Assembly: GCF_013111185.1 (NCBI RefSeq)
Contig: NZ_WVRE01000005.1
Location: forward strand, 265,437 to 329,436
Source: Ruegeria sp. HKCCD7303
GTDB taxonomy: Bacteria; Pseudomonadota; Alphaproteobacteria; Rhodobacterales; Rhodobacteraceae
DNA length: 64,000 nt
Reading direction: 5' to 3'
Shown here in pieces: positions 54,240 to 63,224 of this stretch; within the stretch, counting starts at the first letter, position 1, and each line of letters starts with the position of its first letter. The notes beneath the pieces were generated by a model. It saw only the letters and a list, made by a program, of their open reading frames with translations, did no database searches and was not told the origin of the DNA. The position numbers were made by a program, and so were the translations under genes.

Positions 54240-55031
54240 TCATTTTGGGAAGAGAAACGTTGCACCAATTGTGGCGCCCCAGTCCTCAGGACCGTTGTCA
54301 GGCGCAGTAACCCATTTTCTCACGCCAGCCGAAAAACTGATCCGTCGCACGCCGAATGCGACCACCTTTTTGACTTGTAGATTGATCGGGACCGACCATT
54401 CGTCTTCTTCCCAATCGTACGTACTTTCAGTGTTAATTACGAAAGTCCACGCATTTGGGGTTGTATAGTTTAGAAAGGGTTGGAGGAACGTATCGCTTTG
54501 CTCCGTCTCCGCATTTGCGATGTCCCATGTGTGACTGGCGAGTAACCCAATTGTCCACGGACCAGGTTGTTTGAGCGCGAGGCCTGTAATGCCAGCCCCC
54601 CATTCGTTTCGCCCGATGCCGTTAGAGGAAGAAGTCGGTATTTGTAAAATTGGGCCCAGCCCCCAGATGATCCCGGCAGGGGTCGGTTCCTTTGGAGAAA
54701 AAAAGAAACTCGCTTGGATATCGCTAACCCCTCTGTCAGAGCCTCCAGGAGCGACATCGTCTAGACCAACGTACGGAATAATTGTGCGCGTGATAAGGTT
54801 CCATTCATTGTTCAGACTGAATGGAATGACGGGCTTTATGGTGAATGTGTCTCGCGTACCTTGACCATCTGATCCCAAGTTTTCATCATACTTGTATTCG
54901 AATGGTACGGAAATCAAAGCGGCAACAGGGTTAGCTAGTTGCTTCGCCAGTTCCTCGTCCGTTTCTGATACAGATGCCGTTGCGGAAAAGATCAACAAAA
55001 TCGATCCCGTACGGATACCATGAAATCTCAT
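54240..55031 (-). CDS. Outer-membrane beta-barrel transporter-like protein
   Basis: A 263-residue protein with a signal peptide and alternating strands typical of outer-membrane barrels. NPVAALISVPFEYKYDEN near the mature start and IPFSLNNEWNLITRTIIP are marks of the phenol-degradation-associated (MetA-pathway) transporter family, often found beside DUF1254 proteins and sulfatases. It ends in F-P-K, close to the aromatic end used by barrel assembly. Substrate unknown. The frame is open to 55106, but ATG 55031 gives the signal peptide. Confidence 0.72.
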   Translation of the reverse strand: MRFHGIRTGSILLIFSATASVSETDEELAKQLANPVAALISVPFEYKYDENLGSDGQGTRDTFTIKPVIPFSLNNEWNLITRTIIPYVGLDDVAPGGSDRGVSDIQASFFFSPKEPTPAGIIWGLGPILQIPTSSSNGIGRNEWGAGITGLALKQPGPWTIGLLASHTWDIANAETEQSDTFLQPFLNYTTPNAWTFVINTESTYDWEEDEWSVPINLQVKKVVAFGVRRISFSAGVRKWVTAPDNGPEDWGATIGATFLFPK

Positions 55032-55130
55032 TTTGCCCTTTATTATTTGATGTTTCGGGAGCCTGATGAAATGGCTGCAGTACGGTACCCTTTCGTCTGC
55101 CAGCACTGCGTCTGCTTGTGCGGCGTCGGC

Positions 55131-56210
55131 TCAGACATCGTTAAACCCCAGCGAAGAACCGAGAAACACCTCCTCTGACGTGAGTACCCGTGACGCCAAC
55201 CCTTGTCGATGCGAATAGGCAAACATCGTCTCGAACGTTTTGCGGTTCGCCTCAAACCCATAAGGATAATAGTTGCGTCCCATCAGTGCCCGCGTGTCTT
55301 CGACCTCGGCTGCGTACCAGGGAAGCATATCCGTGACCCATGTGAGACGATCTTGCTTACGATATGCAACTTGCTTCGCTTCGACATAGGCGTCGAATAC
55401 TGCCTTTGGGAGCCACGGATGCTCAATTGCCACATCCCGCCTGATCGCAAGCACATGCATGATCGGGAAAATGCCTGTGCGTTGGAAGTAGTCCTGTTCC
55501 ACGGCACGTGTGTCGTCAAAGAGTCGAACGACCCGCGGGTCGCCTTCAATAAATGCCGCAGGTGCTGCCGCATGGATCAAAGCATCCACCTCCCCGGTAA
55601 GCAGTAACTCGGATTCATCTAACCCAGCGGTGCCTGACTCGATTGAAACACCTTCAGGATTGACTTGCTCCTGCGCCGAAATTGCACCGGCTTCAGCGGC
55701 AGAACTGTCCTTGTTGGCGATCACCCAAGTCATGTCTGATGGTGCTATGCCGTATTCGTCTTCTAGGATTCCACGGATCCAGGTAAGTGATGTCGAAGAG
55801 TATCCGGGCGTTCCAACGCGCCGACCTTTGAGATCTTCCGGCTTTTCAATACCTGCACTTGCACGGACGAAAATACTCTTGTGTCTGAACTGGCGCAGTA
55901 GAGGAATAGGCAAAAGCGCGTAGCCCCTGAAGTCATCATTCGCATGTGCCAGCATAAAGGGGTGCAGTCCCAACTCGGTAACTGCGCGATCACCTTGTCC
56001 GGAAAACGCTCGCGTGTTCATGTCACCAATCGCATCCTGAACAAACGTCGCTTTCACGCCTTCGATTTGCACTCGTCCGTCGAAGAGTGCCGCCGTGCGA
56101 TCCAGCAGATAGCTGGACACTGTGATTGGCAGATCGGCAGCTTGTGCCTTCGCAATCCAAGGTGTCGCGAGCGCAGTCGCGCCGTATTGCAAAAACTTGC
56201 GTCGATACAT
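55131..56210 (-). CDS. Tat-exported substrate-binding protein (NitT/TauT-like)
   Basis: A 359-residue type II periplasmic-binding protein. MYRRKFLQYGATALATP is a twin-arginine signal, and GRRVGTPGYSSTSLTWIRG and MHVLAIRRD resemble the NMT1/SsuA-type and dihydroxyphthalate-decarboxylase-like folds. No ABC permease or ATPase gene is adjacent, so it may be a binding protein for a distant transporter or a small-acid decarboxylase relative. It follows the arylsulfatase after about 55 bases and could handle its product. ATG 56210 is chosen for the Tat signal. Confidence 0.75.
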   Translation of the reverse strand: MYRRKFLQYGATALATPWIAKAQAADLPITVSSYLLDRTAALFDGRVQIEGVKATFVQDAIGDMNTRAFSGQGDRAVTELGLHPFMLAHANDDFRGYALLPIPLLRQFRHKSIFVRASAGIEKPEDLKGRRVGTPGYSSTSLTWIRGILEDEYGIAPSDMTWVIANKDSSAAEAGAISAQEQVNPEGVSIESGTAGLDESELLLTGEVDALIHAAAPAAFIEGDPRVVRLFDDTRAVEQDYFQRTGIFPIMHVLAIRRDVAIEHPWLPKAVFDAYVEAKQVAYRKQDRLTWVTDMLPWYAAEVEDTRALMGRNYYPYGFEANRKTFETMFAYSHRQGLASRVLTSEEVFLGSSLGFNDV

Positions 56211-56265
56211 TTCAGGTAACTTCGTCTGGAGCCCCGACGCACCAATGCGCCGGGGCGGGTACCTT

Positions 56266-58032
56266 TTATTCACCCAAGTTGGGATCACCTGCCGGGTCGA
56301 AGGGCAGTTCGTCCAAGTGCTCAATGTACTCGAGCGGATCGAATGGCAAATCTCCGAGAACCAATTGCGGGTCCTGCTCGCGCTTCAACTGCTCGGACGC
56401 ATTTGAGATACCGGTCCACGGAATACCGTGCGTTTCCGGACGATCAGGATAACGTTCTTTCCACAGATCGTGGCGTAGACGCATCCGGTTGAACGGTCGC
56501 TTGAGGTGGATCAGATTGGTCAGCATCGGCTGTACTTCGCGCGGATCGGACGGCAGGAAGTAGAAGGCCGCTGGAATGCCGCTGGCGTCCCCAACCGGGT
56601 CGGGCGAAATGAAGTGCCGCTTGTAGTCGCCTTTCACAATCGCACCCAGCATTGGCCCGGCATAGGTGAAGGTGTAGTCGCGCCGACTGTGGCCATCCCC
56701 ATTCAGCAACAGGGATGTCTGATCCAACCCATCGATCACGCGATCCGTTGGGATGTTGTCCATCGCGCCGCCAAGGCTTGCGAAGGTTGTGAAGAGATCA
56801 GTGATATGGATCATGTCGCCGGGCAAGGAACCCGGTTCGATCATGCCGGGCCAGACTGCAAAAGCCGGAACCCGAACACCACCCTCAAGGAAATCACCCT
56901 TGCCGCCACGGAAGATTGTTTCGGCGAAGCCGGTGCCCGGAGGCGGGTTGTGCGACATTGGCCCGTTGTCGGCCATCGCGACAATCAGCGTGTTTTCGGC
57001 GATCCCCAGCTCTTCGAGCTTAGAACGAATATCAGCGATCATCGGATCGACTGTGCATTGCAACCCGTTTTGCAAAAGTGCGCGCGCGCGTGTGCACTTG
57101 CGGCGGATCGGCATGAAGTTCGCCATAATCGGCCAATTCGCCACATAGAACGGTTCCCCATCTTCTACACTGCTTTCCATAAAGGCAAACATACGATCGA
57201 GCCCTTCGGCATCGATCATTTCGTAGGTTTCGGTGGTATTATCCCGCCATTGAAGAGTTTCCCCACCTTTGGTGCCCTCGGCGACCATCACCCAGTCCTT
57301 GGTGACGAAGGTATCGTCAAGTTTGTAGGGGTTTTCTACCAGCATGTCCTCAAACAAGCCGATGGAGGCGTTGCCCTGCTCTGCCTCACGAGTGTTGAGC
57401 GACAGGATTTGGTTGTAGCCAGTGAAGAGCGCCTCGTCGAAGCCTTGATTGTGCGGGTAGCTTTGTTCAATGTCTCCAAGGTGCCACTTGCCGTAGAAAG
57501 CAGTTTTGTAGCCGGCGTCGCCAAGCACTTCGGCCATCGTCACTTCATCAGCATGCAAACCGTGGCTCTCCTGCAGCATCCCGATGTTGTACATACCTGA
57601 CCGGATTGCCATCCGGCCTGTGGCGGCAGCAGCCCGACTGGGTGTGCAGCCCACTTCGGTGTACATGCGCGTGAACATCATGCCTTCTTCGGCAAGTGCG
57701 TTGATGTTCGGCGTGTCTAAGCCCCTCACGGCTTGAATTGCCGGGATGCCAAGATCGCCGTAAGCTGTATCGTCCCACATGATATGGATAAGGTTGGGCT
57801 TCGTGCCAAAGCGCTGTTCAAGTTCTGCAAGGCGCGCTTTCAGTTGCTCGTCTTCGGCAGCCCAACGCGCACCATTTTGTGCCTCAAGAACATAAAACTC
57901 CGCATCATGCACGATCTCGCCTGCAGCTTCTTGCGCAACGGTGGGAAAGGCCATTGCGGCACCGACGGTCAGTGCTGCACTCGATCGCAGCGCAGTGCGG
58001 CTCCATTGATTTACATTTCGCTTGAATATCAA
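56266..58032 (-). CDS. Periplasmic arylsulfatase (formylglycine-dependent)
   Basis: A 588-residue sulfatase with a signal peptide ending about PTVAQ. The active-site motif C-x-P-S-R is at Cys129 (GCTPSRAAAATGR); this cysteine must be turned into formylglycine. Metal ligands include the acidic pair at 87-88 (IMWDDTAYGD) and ADNGPMSHN. It hydrolyses sulfate esters. The TTG start at 58032 has a GGGAG site upstream. A maturase gene of the matching type lies about 1.8 kb away but carries a stop codon, so activation of this enzyme is in question. Confidence 0.9.
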   Translation of the reverse strand: MIFKRNVNQWSRTALRSSAALTVGAAMAFPTVAQEAAGEIVHDAEFYVLEAQNGARWAAEDEQLKARLAELEQRFGTKPNLIHIMWDDTAYGDLGIPAIQAVRGLDTPNINALAEEGMMFTRMYTEVGCTPSRAAAATGRMAIRSGMYNIGMLQESHGLHADEVTMAEVLGDAGYKTAFYGKWHLGDIEQSYPHNQGFDEALFTGYNQILSLNTREAEQGNASIGLFEDMLVENPYKLDDTFVTKDWVMVAEGTKGGETLQWRDNTTETYEMIDAEGLDRMFAFMESSVEDGEPFYVANWPIMANFMPIRRKCTRARALLQNGLQCTVDPMIADIRSKLEELGIAENTLIVAMADNGPMSHNPPPGTGFAETIFRGGKGDFLEGGVRVPAFAVWPGMIEPGSLPGDMIHITDLFTTFASLGGAMDNIPTDRVIDGLDQTSLLLNGDGHSRRDYTFTYAGPMLGAIVKGDYKRHFISPDPVGDASGIPAAFYFLPSDPREVQPMLTNLIHLKRPFNRMRLRHDLWKERYPDRPETHGIPWTGISNASEQLKREQDPQLVLGDLPFDPLEYIEHLDELPFDPAGDPNLGE

Positions 58033-58052
58033 AGATTTTCTCCCATTTTGGA

Positions 58053-58304
58053 TCAGTTATTGGTCGTAGAGTGGAAGGTATTCACCCCACGCAGCTTTTG
58101 CTCAATTTCCAACCTCACCTCTTCAAGGCTTTGTTGAGCTTGTTTGGCTGCCCATGTGTCGCTGTCTTTCATGGCGCAGGTCTGAAGTTCAGTCAGTTCT
58201 TCAAAGTCGTGGCAGGCCGCATCCAAACCTGGATGAACATGACGTAACCGAGCCAATTCATCGGAGGCCAACGAGAATGTTTTTGCAATAACGTCGTGGC
58301 TCAC
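58053..58304 (-). CDS. Small helical protein upstream of the arylsulfatase
   Basis: About 83 residues, not recognised. It is mostly helical, with three cysteines and a charged C-terminal helix (AQQSLEEVRLEIEQKL). GTG at 58304 has AAAGGT a few bases upstream; the frame opens at 58346. It is 20 bases from the arylsulfatase in the same direction, so likely co-transcribed. Function unknown. Confidence 0.55.
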   Translation of the reverse strand: MSHDVIAKTFSLASDELARLRHVHPGLDAACHDFEELTELQTCAMKDSDTWAAKQAQQSLEEVRLEIEQKLRGVNTFHSTTNN

Positions 58305-58442
58305 TAAGTTACCTTTCAAACGACAATAGCAGTGACAGCCACACATTCACACAGAGTAATATTGAACTCTACGCATTACACGGTGAAACGGGGTGAAACG
58401 TGAGACTGTCAAACGGAAGTCAACCAGTGCTTGGTGGAAGGT

Positions 58443-59801
58443 ATGGCGGCAAAGGCTGACCCAAGAACAGTAGATGACCGCGATATCAACAGAGCGGTTG
58501 CCACATTCTTAAAAACGGATCGAATGAGCCGATCTGAGCGGCTGAGCGCGTTTCTGTCCTATGTCACCTTGGAAACACTTTCCGGTAGGGGCCAAGACAT
58601 ACGCGCAAAAACGATCGCCCAGGATGTCTACGGGCGCGATCCCTCCAGCAAGGATTACAGCGAAAACGTCGTTCGTGTGGATGCCCGACGACTGCGACGA
58701 TTGTTGGAGGAGTATTATTCCGGTGAAGGTTCAGGTGCCGAAATCCGCATTAAGATGCCCACCGGCAGTTACGCACCGAAATTCGAGTATTATAAGACTT
58801 CAACGGTTGCGGCCAATGAGACCCTCGGTGGCAGCATCGTGCAACGAAAAGATGTCGTAAAGTTTGGTTCGGCTGGTGCTGCCTTGGCTGTTACATTGGG
58901 CATCGGCATTTATGCGATCCAGAACGCCATCAAAGTCACATCACCGCCGCCTTCGTCAGCAGAAGCTGAACGCGTTGCGCTACTCAATCTTTCCGGCGCT
59001 AGCCTTCAGGCTGAAAACCTATGCCGTCAGGGTCGCAACTTGCTGTTTCCCATCGCGGATGCGGAGCAACAAAACTTGGCCACCGGCCTGTTCTACCGGG
59101 CGGTCGATTTGGATGCGGGTTATGCGTGCGGTTACGCAGGAGCTGCGCACAGCCTTGCCACGCAGTCCATGTTGGTTGGCGATAGTGCGGCAAAGAGAAA
59201 CTTGCTCTTGGAAGCTCAACAGATGGCGGATAAAGCGCAGGCCATCAGCCCGACAGACGGTTGGGTCGTGTCAGGATTAGCTTGGGTTGCAGTTGCAGAC
59301 GGCGATATAAAAAAAGCGTTCGAGCTATCGCGGCTGTCGGCCGAGTTGAGCCCAAACGACGGAAATGTTCTGGATTTTCACGGGGTCATTTCAATCTTTG
59401 CAGGTGATTATCAAGAAGCGCGCCGCGCCGCCGATCCCGAGCGAGAGAGAGATACTCAAGGCCTGCAACATGCAAACCTTAATGTTTTTGGTGTCGCGAG
59501 CTATCACAATGGCAACTACTCAGAAGCAGTTGCCGCGTTTGAGAATGCCATCCGACTAGGCGAACCGGTGAGCGCACTGACACTCGTTTATCTCGCTGTG
59601 TCGCATCAAGCCAACGGTGAAGAAGCGGAAGCAAACAACTATGTGACAGAATTAGGGGATGGTTTTCCCGCTTTTCCTGTGAGAGCTGTATTGCAACGCC
59701 TTTATCCGGATAAGAACGTTTCGAATGGGGTCATCAGGCACTTGCTCGAGGCCGGATGGACGGAACAACAGGCTCAACGGCGAGAAGCGAACGACGGCTA
59801 A
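58443..59801 (+). CDS. Membrane-anchored winged-helix / TPR regulator
   Basis: About 452 residues. The N-terminal 110 residues carry the module LSAFLSYVTLETLSGRG, IAQDVYGRDPSS, ENVVRVDARRLRRLLEEYY and PTGSYAPKF, known from membrane regulators and adenylate-cyclase-like TPR proteins of alphaproteobacteria, where it acts as a DNA-binding or signalling part. A single membrane segment follows (about 140-160), then TPR-like repeats, presumably in the periplasm. The layout resembles CadC-like one-component sensors. It sits between the sulfatase and its maturase on the opposite strand and may control both. Start uncertain: ATG 58443 or TTG 58431. Confidence 0.72.
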   Translation: MAAKADPRTVDDRDINRAVATFLKTDRMSRSERLSAFLSYVTLETLSGRGQDIRAKTIAQDVYGRDPSSKDYSENVVRVDARRLRRLLEEYYSGEGSGAEIRIKMPTGSYAPKFEYYKTSTVAANETLGGSIVQRKDVVKFGSAGAALAVTLGIGIYAIQNAIKVTSPPPSSAEAERVALLNLSGASLQAENLCRQGRNLLFPIADAEQQNLATGLFYRAVDLDAGYACGYAGAAHSLATQSMLVGDSAAKRNLLLEAQQMADKAQAISPTDGWVVSGLAWVAVADGDIKKAFELSRLSAELSPNDGNVLDFHGVISIFAGDYQEARRAADPERERDTQGLQHANLNVFGVASYHNGNYSEAVAAFENAIRLGEPVSALTLVYLAVSHQANGEEAEANNYVTELGDGFPAFPVRAVLQRLYPDKNVSNGVIRHLLEAGWTEQQAQRREANDG

Positions 59802-59846
59802 GTGTTGCCGGCACAATTGGGAATAAAAACGGCGATCGGCTGCCTC

Positions 59847-60794
59847 TCAATTCCCGGCATCGAACACTACACGAAACCCTTGGTGGGTCGTGGCGCTATC
59901 TGGCGAGTTTCCTGAACGCGCTGCGATTCTATATCGCCAACAATAGGTCGCGTGACAAAGAAAGGATCCGCCTTTCAAAAGCCGGAAGCCTTTCTTTCGG
60001 CTCATTTTCTCGCGCACGCTTTTCTTCAAGGAAGGAATTCGGAAAGGATCTGCAGTCCATTCCCAGACATTACCAATGACGTTGTAGAGACCGTATCCGT
60101 TCGGTTCAAAGGAGGCTGCTGGGGCTGTTGTTTCATAGCCATCGGCGACTGTATTTCGGCGCGGAAATTTTCCCTGCCATATATTGCACGGGAAGAAGTT
60201 ATCATCGTTTGGATCTTCGTCTCCCCATGGGTATTTTACGTCCTGTAAGCCGCCACGGGCCGCATGTTCCCATTCGACTTCTGTCGGCAGTCTGCCACCG
60301 GCCCAGCGCGCGTACGCTCTCGCATCATTCCATGAAACTTGAACCACAGGGTGATCCGGGAACCAAGCCGTTTCAAAGGTACCCGGTCCATTCACATTGC
60401 GCCAGTTTGCCCCTTCAATATGTCGCCACCACTAGGTGCCTTCCACACCAAGCGGGCTGTCGATACCCTTTGGCACATTGAGCCAAAAAACAAAGGACCA
60501 ACCAATGCGTTCGGCTTCGGTCACATATCCAGTGTCCTCGACGAATTCTTGAAACTGCGCGTTCGTGACGGCTGTTTCACCGATCCGAAATTCTCTCAGG
60601 GGCTTTGCTTTCCCCTTGCGCAGTTCCTCGCCGTCGTCAGGCATCAGCGGCCGCACAGTTCCAGTTATTGGAATGCCACTTGGTATCAGCGATGTCCCTT
60701 CAAATCTTGGCACCTCCGCCTTCGCCACATTAGGCGTCGCAACCTTACTGTACGTGCCCTTAGAGTTCGGAACGCAACACACCTGATTTTCCAT
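59847..60794 (-). pseudogene. Formylglycine-generating enzyme interrupted by an amber stop
   Basis: A 948-base frame that would give 315 residues of a sulfatase-maturating FGE, except for one TAG at 60432-60434. The N-terminal part has VTNAQFQEFVEDTGYVTEAE; the C-terminal part has VSWNDARAYARWAGGRLPTE, VWEWTAD and GGSFLCHATYCWRYR with both catalytic cysteines. The stop replaces the residue before WWRHIEGANW. All else looks intact, so the mutation is recent, a sequencing error, or bypassed by suppression. Its natural target is the neighbouring arylsulfatase. The stretch 60795-61282 upstream shows no gene. Confidence 0.85.
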
Positions 60795-61282
60795 TGGTGT
60801 TAATCTACTTTCTATGCGCCGTGTGTGCGCAAGCTATTTCGCACAATGTCTGAAACAATACTCAGGTCTGTGCAATTTCGACATTAATCGAATTGCTTGC
60901 GCGCAAACTAACTCGCAACTGCCTCTAGTATTCTCGCGCAAGGACAAAAGGTGCACGATTCCAATTATCCAACTGGGCGTCTCCAAAAACTTATGCACTT
61001 TCCCGTATCGGCGACTTTGGAGCCAGTCGGTTGCACAGCGAAAGCGCGGCTTGGACGATGAGAGAATAGCAGCTCGTTAATGGCTGCTTTTTGGTAAATC
61101 ACACTGCATAGCTGCGTTCGTATCTGCGATCTGGCTGGCGCGTTGTAGCGAAGTTCGCAGTATCAGCCTCAGGCTGCTTTGTCCGAAAGTAGAAGTTTAA
61201 AAGATCATCTTTTCTGACCTTAGGTAGCCGGTGGACGTTGATGCTGGTATTCAGAGCATCAGGTCGTCCTATGAGGTAATAA

Positions 61283-62956
61283 ATGCAGCGATCACTGGCG
61301 TTAGTCTCAACCATCATCCTATCAATTTCCACGACGGCAGCCAGTGCGACGGAAGACATCAGACTTGTTGTGCAAATCACAGTTGATGGGCTGCGCGGAG
61401 ACTTGATTTCTCGTTATGAGGCCTCCTTCGGCGAAGCCGGCTTTAAAAGACTTATGGAAAGCGGAGTCTGGTATACCGACGCTCATCATCGTCACGCCAA
61501 CACCGAAACCATTGTTGGTCACGCGACCCTCGCGACAGGAGCCCATCCCTCTGAACATGGAATGATAGGCAATGCCTGGTTCAACAGGGCTGAAGAGCGA
61601 TTGGGTTATAATATTGAAGATCCGGACTACCCGATGTTGCCAGTTCCTGGCTTCGGCGGAAACGTTGATCAAGTCGATCCGACACAAGCCGCTGCTGCGA
61701 CTTCGGGCCGTTCTCCCGTTAACTTGTTGGCGACGACGTTTGGAGACGAGTTGGTGAAAGCAAATGCGGGCCGATCTAAGGTTTTTTCCGTATCTGGTAA
61801 AGACCGTTCGGCGGTTGCAATGGCGGGACATTCTGGAAAGGCTTTTTGGCTGTCGGCGGCCACAGGAGCCTTTGAAACAAGTGAATTTTACTACGATGCG
61901 TATCCTGATTGGGTTCTCGATTGGAATTCAAAACGCCCCGCTGACGCGAAGATCGAAAGTGAGTGGTGGCCCGAGTGTTCAGACGCGCCTTACCTCATGG
62001 AAAGAAAGGAACGCTCCTTTGTAACCAACCTTGGCACGTTCGGTCGCACCTTCCCCCATTTCTATGGGACTCCGGACGACGGGCTCTATTACACGCAGGT
62101 TTTATTGTCGCCGCATGGGGACCGGATCACGGCCGACTTCGCGAAAACCGTGGTCAAAGAGGAAGGGCTCGGTGATGACGAATGGCCCGACTACCTAAGC
62201 GTCAGTTTTTCAGGTGTAGACGCAACCAACCATTTCTTCGGAGCATCTAGCCTAGAAAATGAAGAAATGGTGCGTTGTTTGGATGAGACATTGGCAGATT
62301 TCTTTGAGTTTATGGATCGAGAGGTTGGGCGTGCGAATGTGCTTTACGTGCTTTCTGCCGATCATGGGATGCCGGAAGCGCCAGAAGAGATGGCCGAAGC
62401 CGGGCTTTCGACACTCCGAAACTCCACCGAAGCATTGATGATGGATGTGAACTCGGTGATCGCCGATGAGTTCGGAGTGGAATCCGCAATACAATTCTTT
62501 TTTCGTCCTTACGTTTATCTGGACAACGTCGCGATTGAAGCATCGGGCACCGACCGGCGCGTAATCGAAAAACGTATCGCCGAAAAACTGATGGCTGCAT
62601 CTGGCATTGAACTTGCAATGCCAACCGAACCGCTTGCTGAACAGCGAGGGCATACCCTTGAGGAGCAGATCCGGCGAAATTATCACCCAACGCGCTCCGG
62701 CGACATTTATGTTGTGCAAACGCCTTATTCTTTTCTCTTTGAGGATGGTCCAATTGCCGTGATGCACGGATCGCCTTGGCGCTATGACACGCATGTTCCA
62801 ATCATCTTTGCTGGTCCAGGCATCAAGCCGACTCGCGTAAGCCGCCCTGTCTCCACGGTGGACGTGGCCGTCACTCTAAGCACTATTTTAGGTATCAGCC
62901 AACCTAGCAGTGCTTCGGGTGAAACATTGAGCGAGACTGGTGTCACAGATCCATAA
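61283..62956 (+). CDS. Periplasmic PafA-like alkaline phosphatase superfamily enzyme
   Basis: A 557-residue protein with a signal peptide (to about SATA). QITVDGLRGD gives the first metal aspartate; Thr76 in TIVGHATLATG is the likely nucleophile, as in PafA and nucleotide pyrophosphatases; SGVDATNHFFG and SADHGMPEAP supply further metal ligands. HGMIGNAWFNR is the usual PafA pattern. It should release phosphate from organic phosphomonoesters in the periplasm. Phosphate-irrepressible members matter in the ocean. A sulfate- or phosphonate-ester substrate is possible for this superfamily. Confidence 0.85.
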   Translation: MQRSLALVSTIILSISTTAASATEDIRLVVQITVDGLRGDLISRYEASFGEAGFKRLMESGVWYTDAHHRHANTETIVGHATLATGAHPSEHGMIGNAWFNRAEERLGYNIEDPDYPMLPVPGFGGNVDQVDPTQAAAATSGRSPVNLLATTFGDELVKANAGRSKVFSVSGKDRSAVAMAGHSGKAFWLSAATGAFETSEFYYDAYPDWVLDWNSKRPADAKIESEWWPECSDAPYLMERKERSFVTNLGTFGRTFPHFYGTPDDGLYYTQVLLSPHGDRITADFAKTVVKEEGLGDDEWPDYLSVSFSGVDATNHFFGASSLENEEMVRCLDETLADFFEFMDREVGRANVLYVLSADHGMPEAPEEMAEAGLSTLRNSTEALMMDVNSVIADEFGVESAIQFFFRPYVYLDNVAIEASGTDRRVIEKRIAEKLMAASGIELAMPTEPLAEQRGHTLEEQIRRNYHPTRSGDIYVVQTPYSFLFEDGPIAVMHGSPWRYDTHVPIIFAGPGIKPTRVSRPVSTVDVAVTLSTILGISQPSSASGETLSETGVTDP

Positions 62957-63074
62957 GTGGTCTTGTTTTTTTCGGATACCGGTCTGTTAAGCGTGTCGCT
63001 ATGGTTGACTGTGATCTTTGGCCTAGGCTCCCGAGTTTGGCGAGATTTGGAGAACGACCTCAGCGAACGTCAGG

Positions 63075-63131
63075 TTTGTCCGCAAAGCGGTCTTTCGCAG
63101 AAACTGTGCGAACGTTTGCATCGAGCCCAAA
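63075..63131. repeat. Dispersed intergenic repeat, copy 2
   Basis: Starts TTTGTCCGCAAAGCGGTC and ends GAGCCCAAA, matching the copy at 51036-51093 in order and spacing. It lies just before the left end of an IS6-type element. Confidence 0.45.
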
Positions 63132-63224
63132 GCTACCGCTCAAAATCGCCGTAATCTTTTTCTCCTGAAGCCCATTCGGCCTTTGAACCAAAGGTAAATT
63201 CTTAGCAGTTAGTATTCAAAAAAT

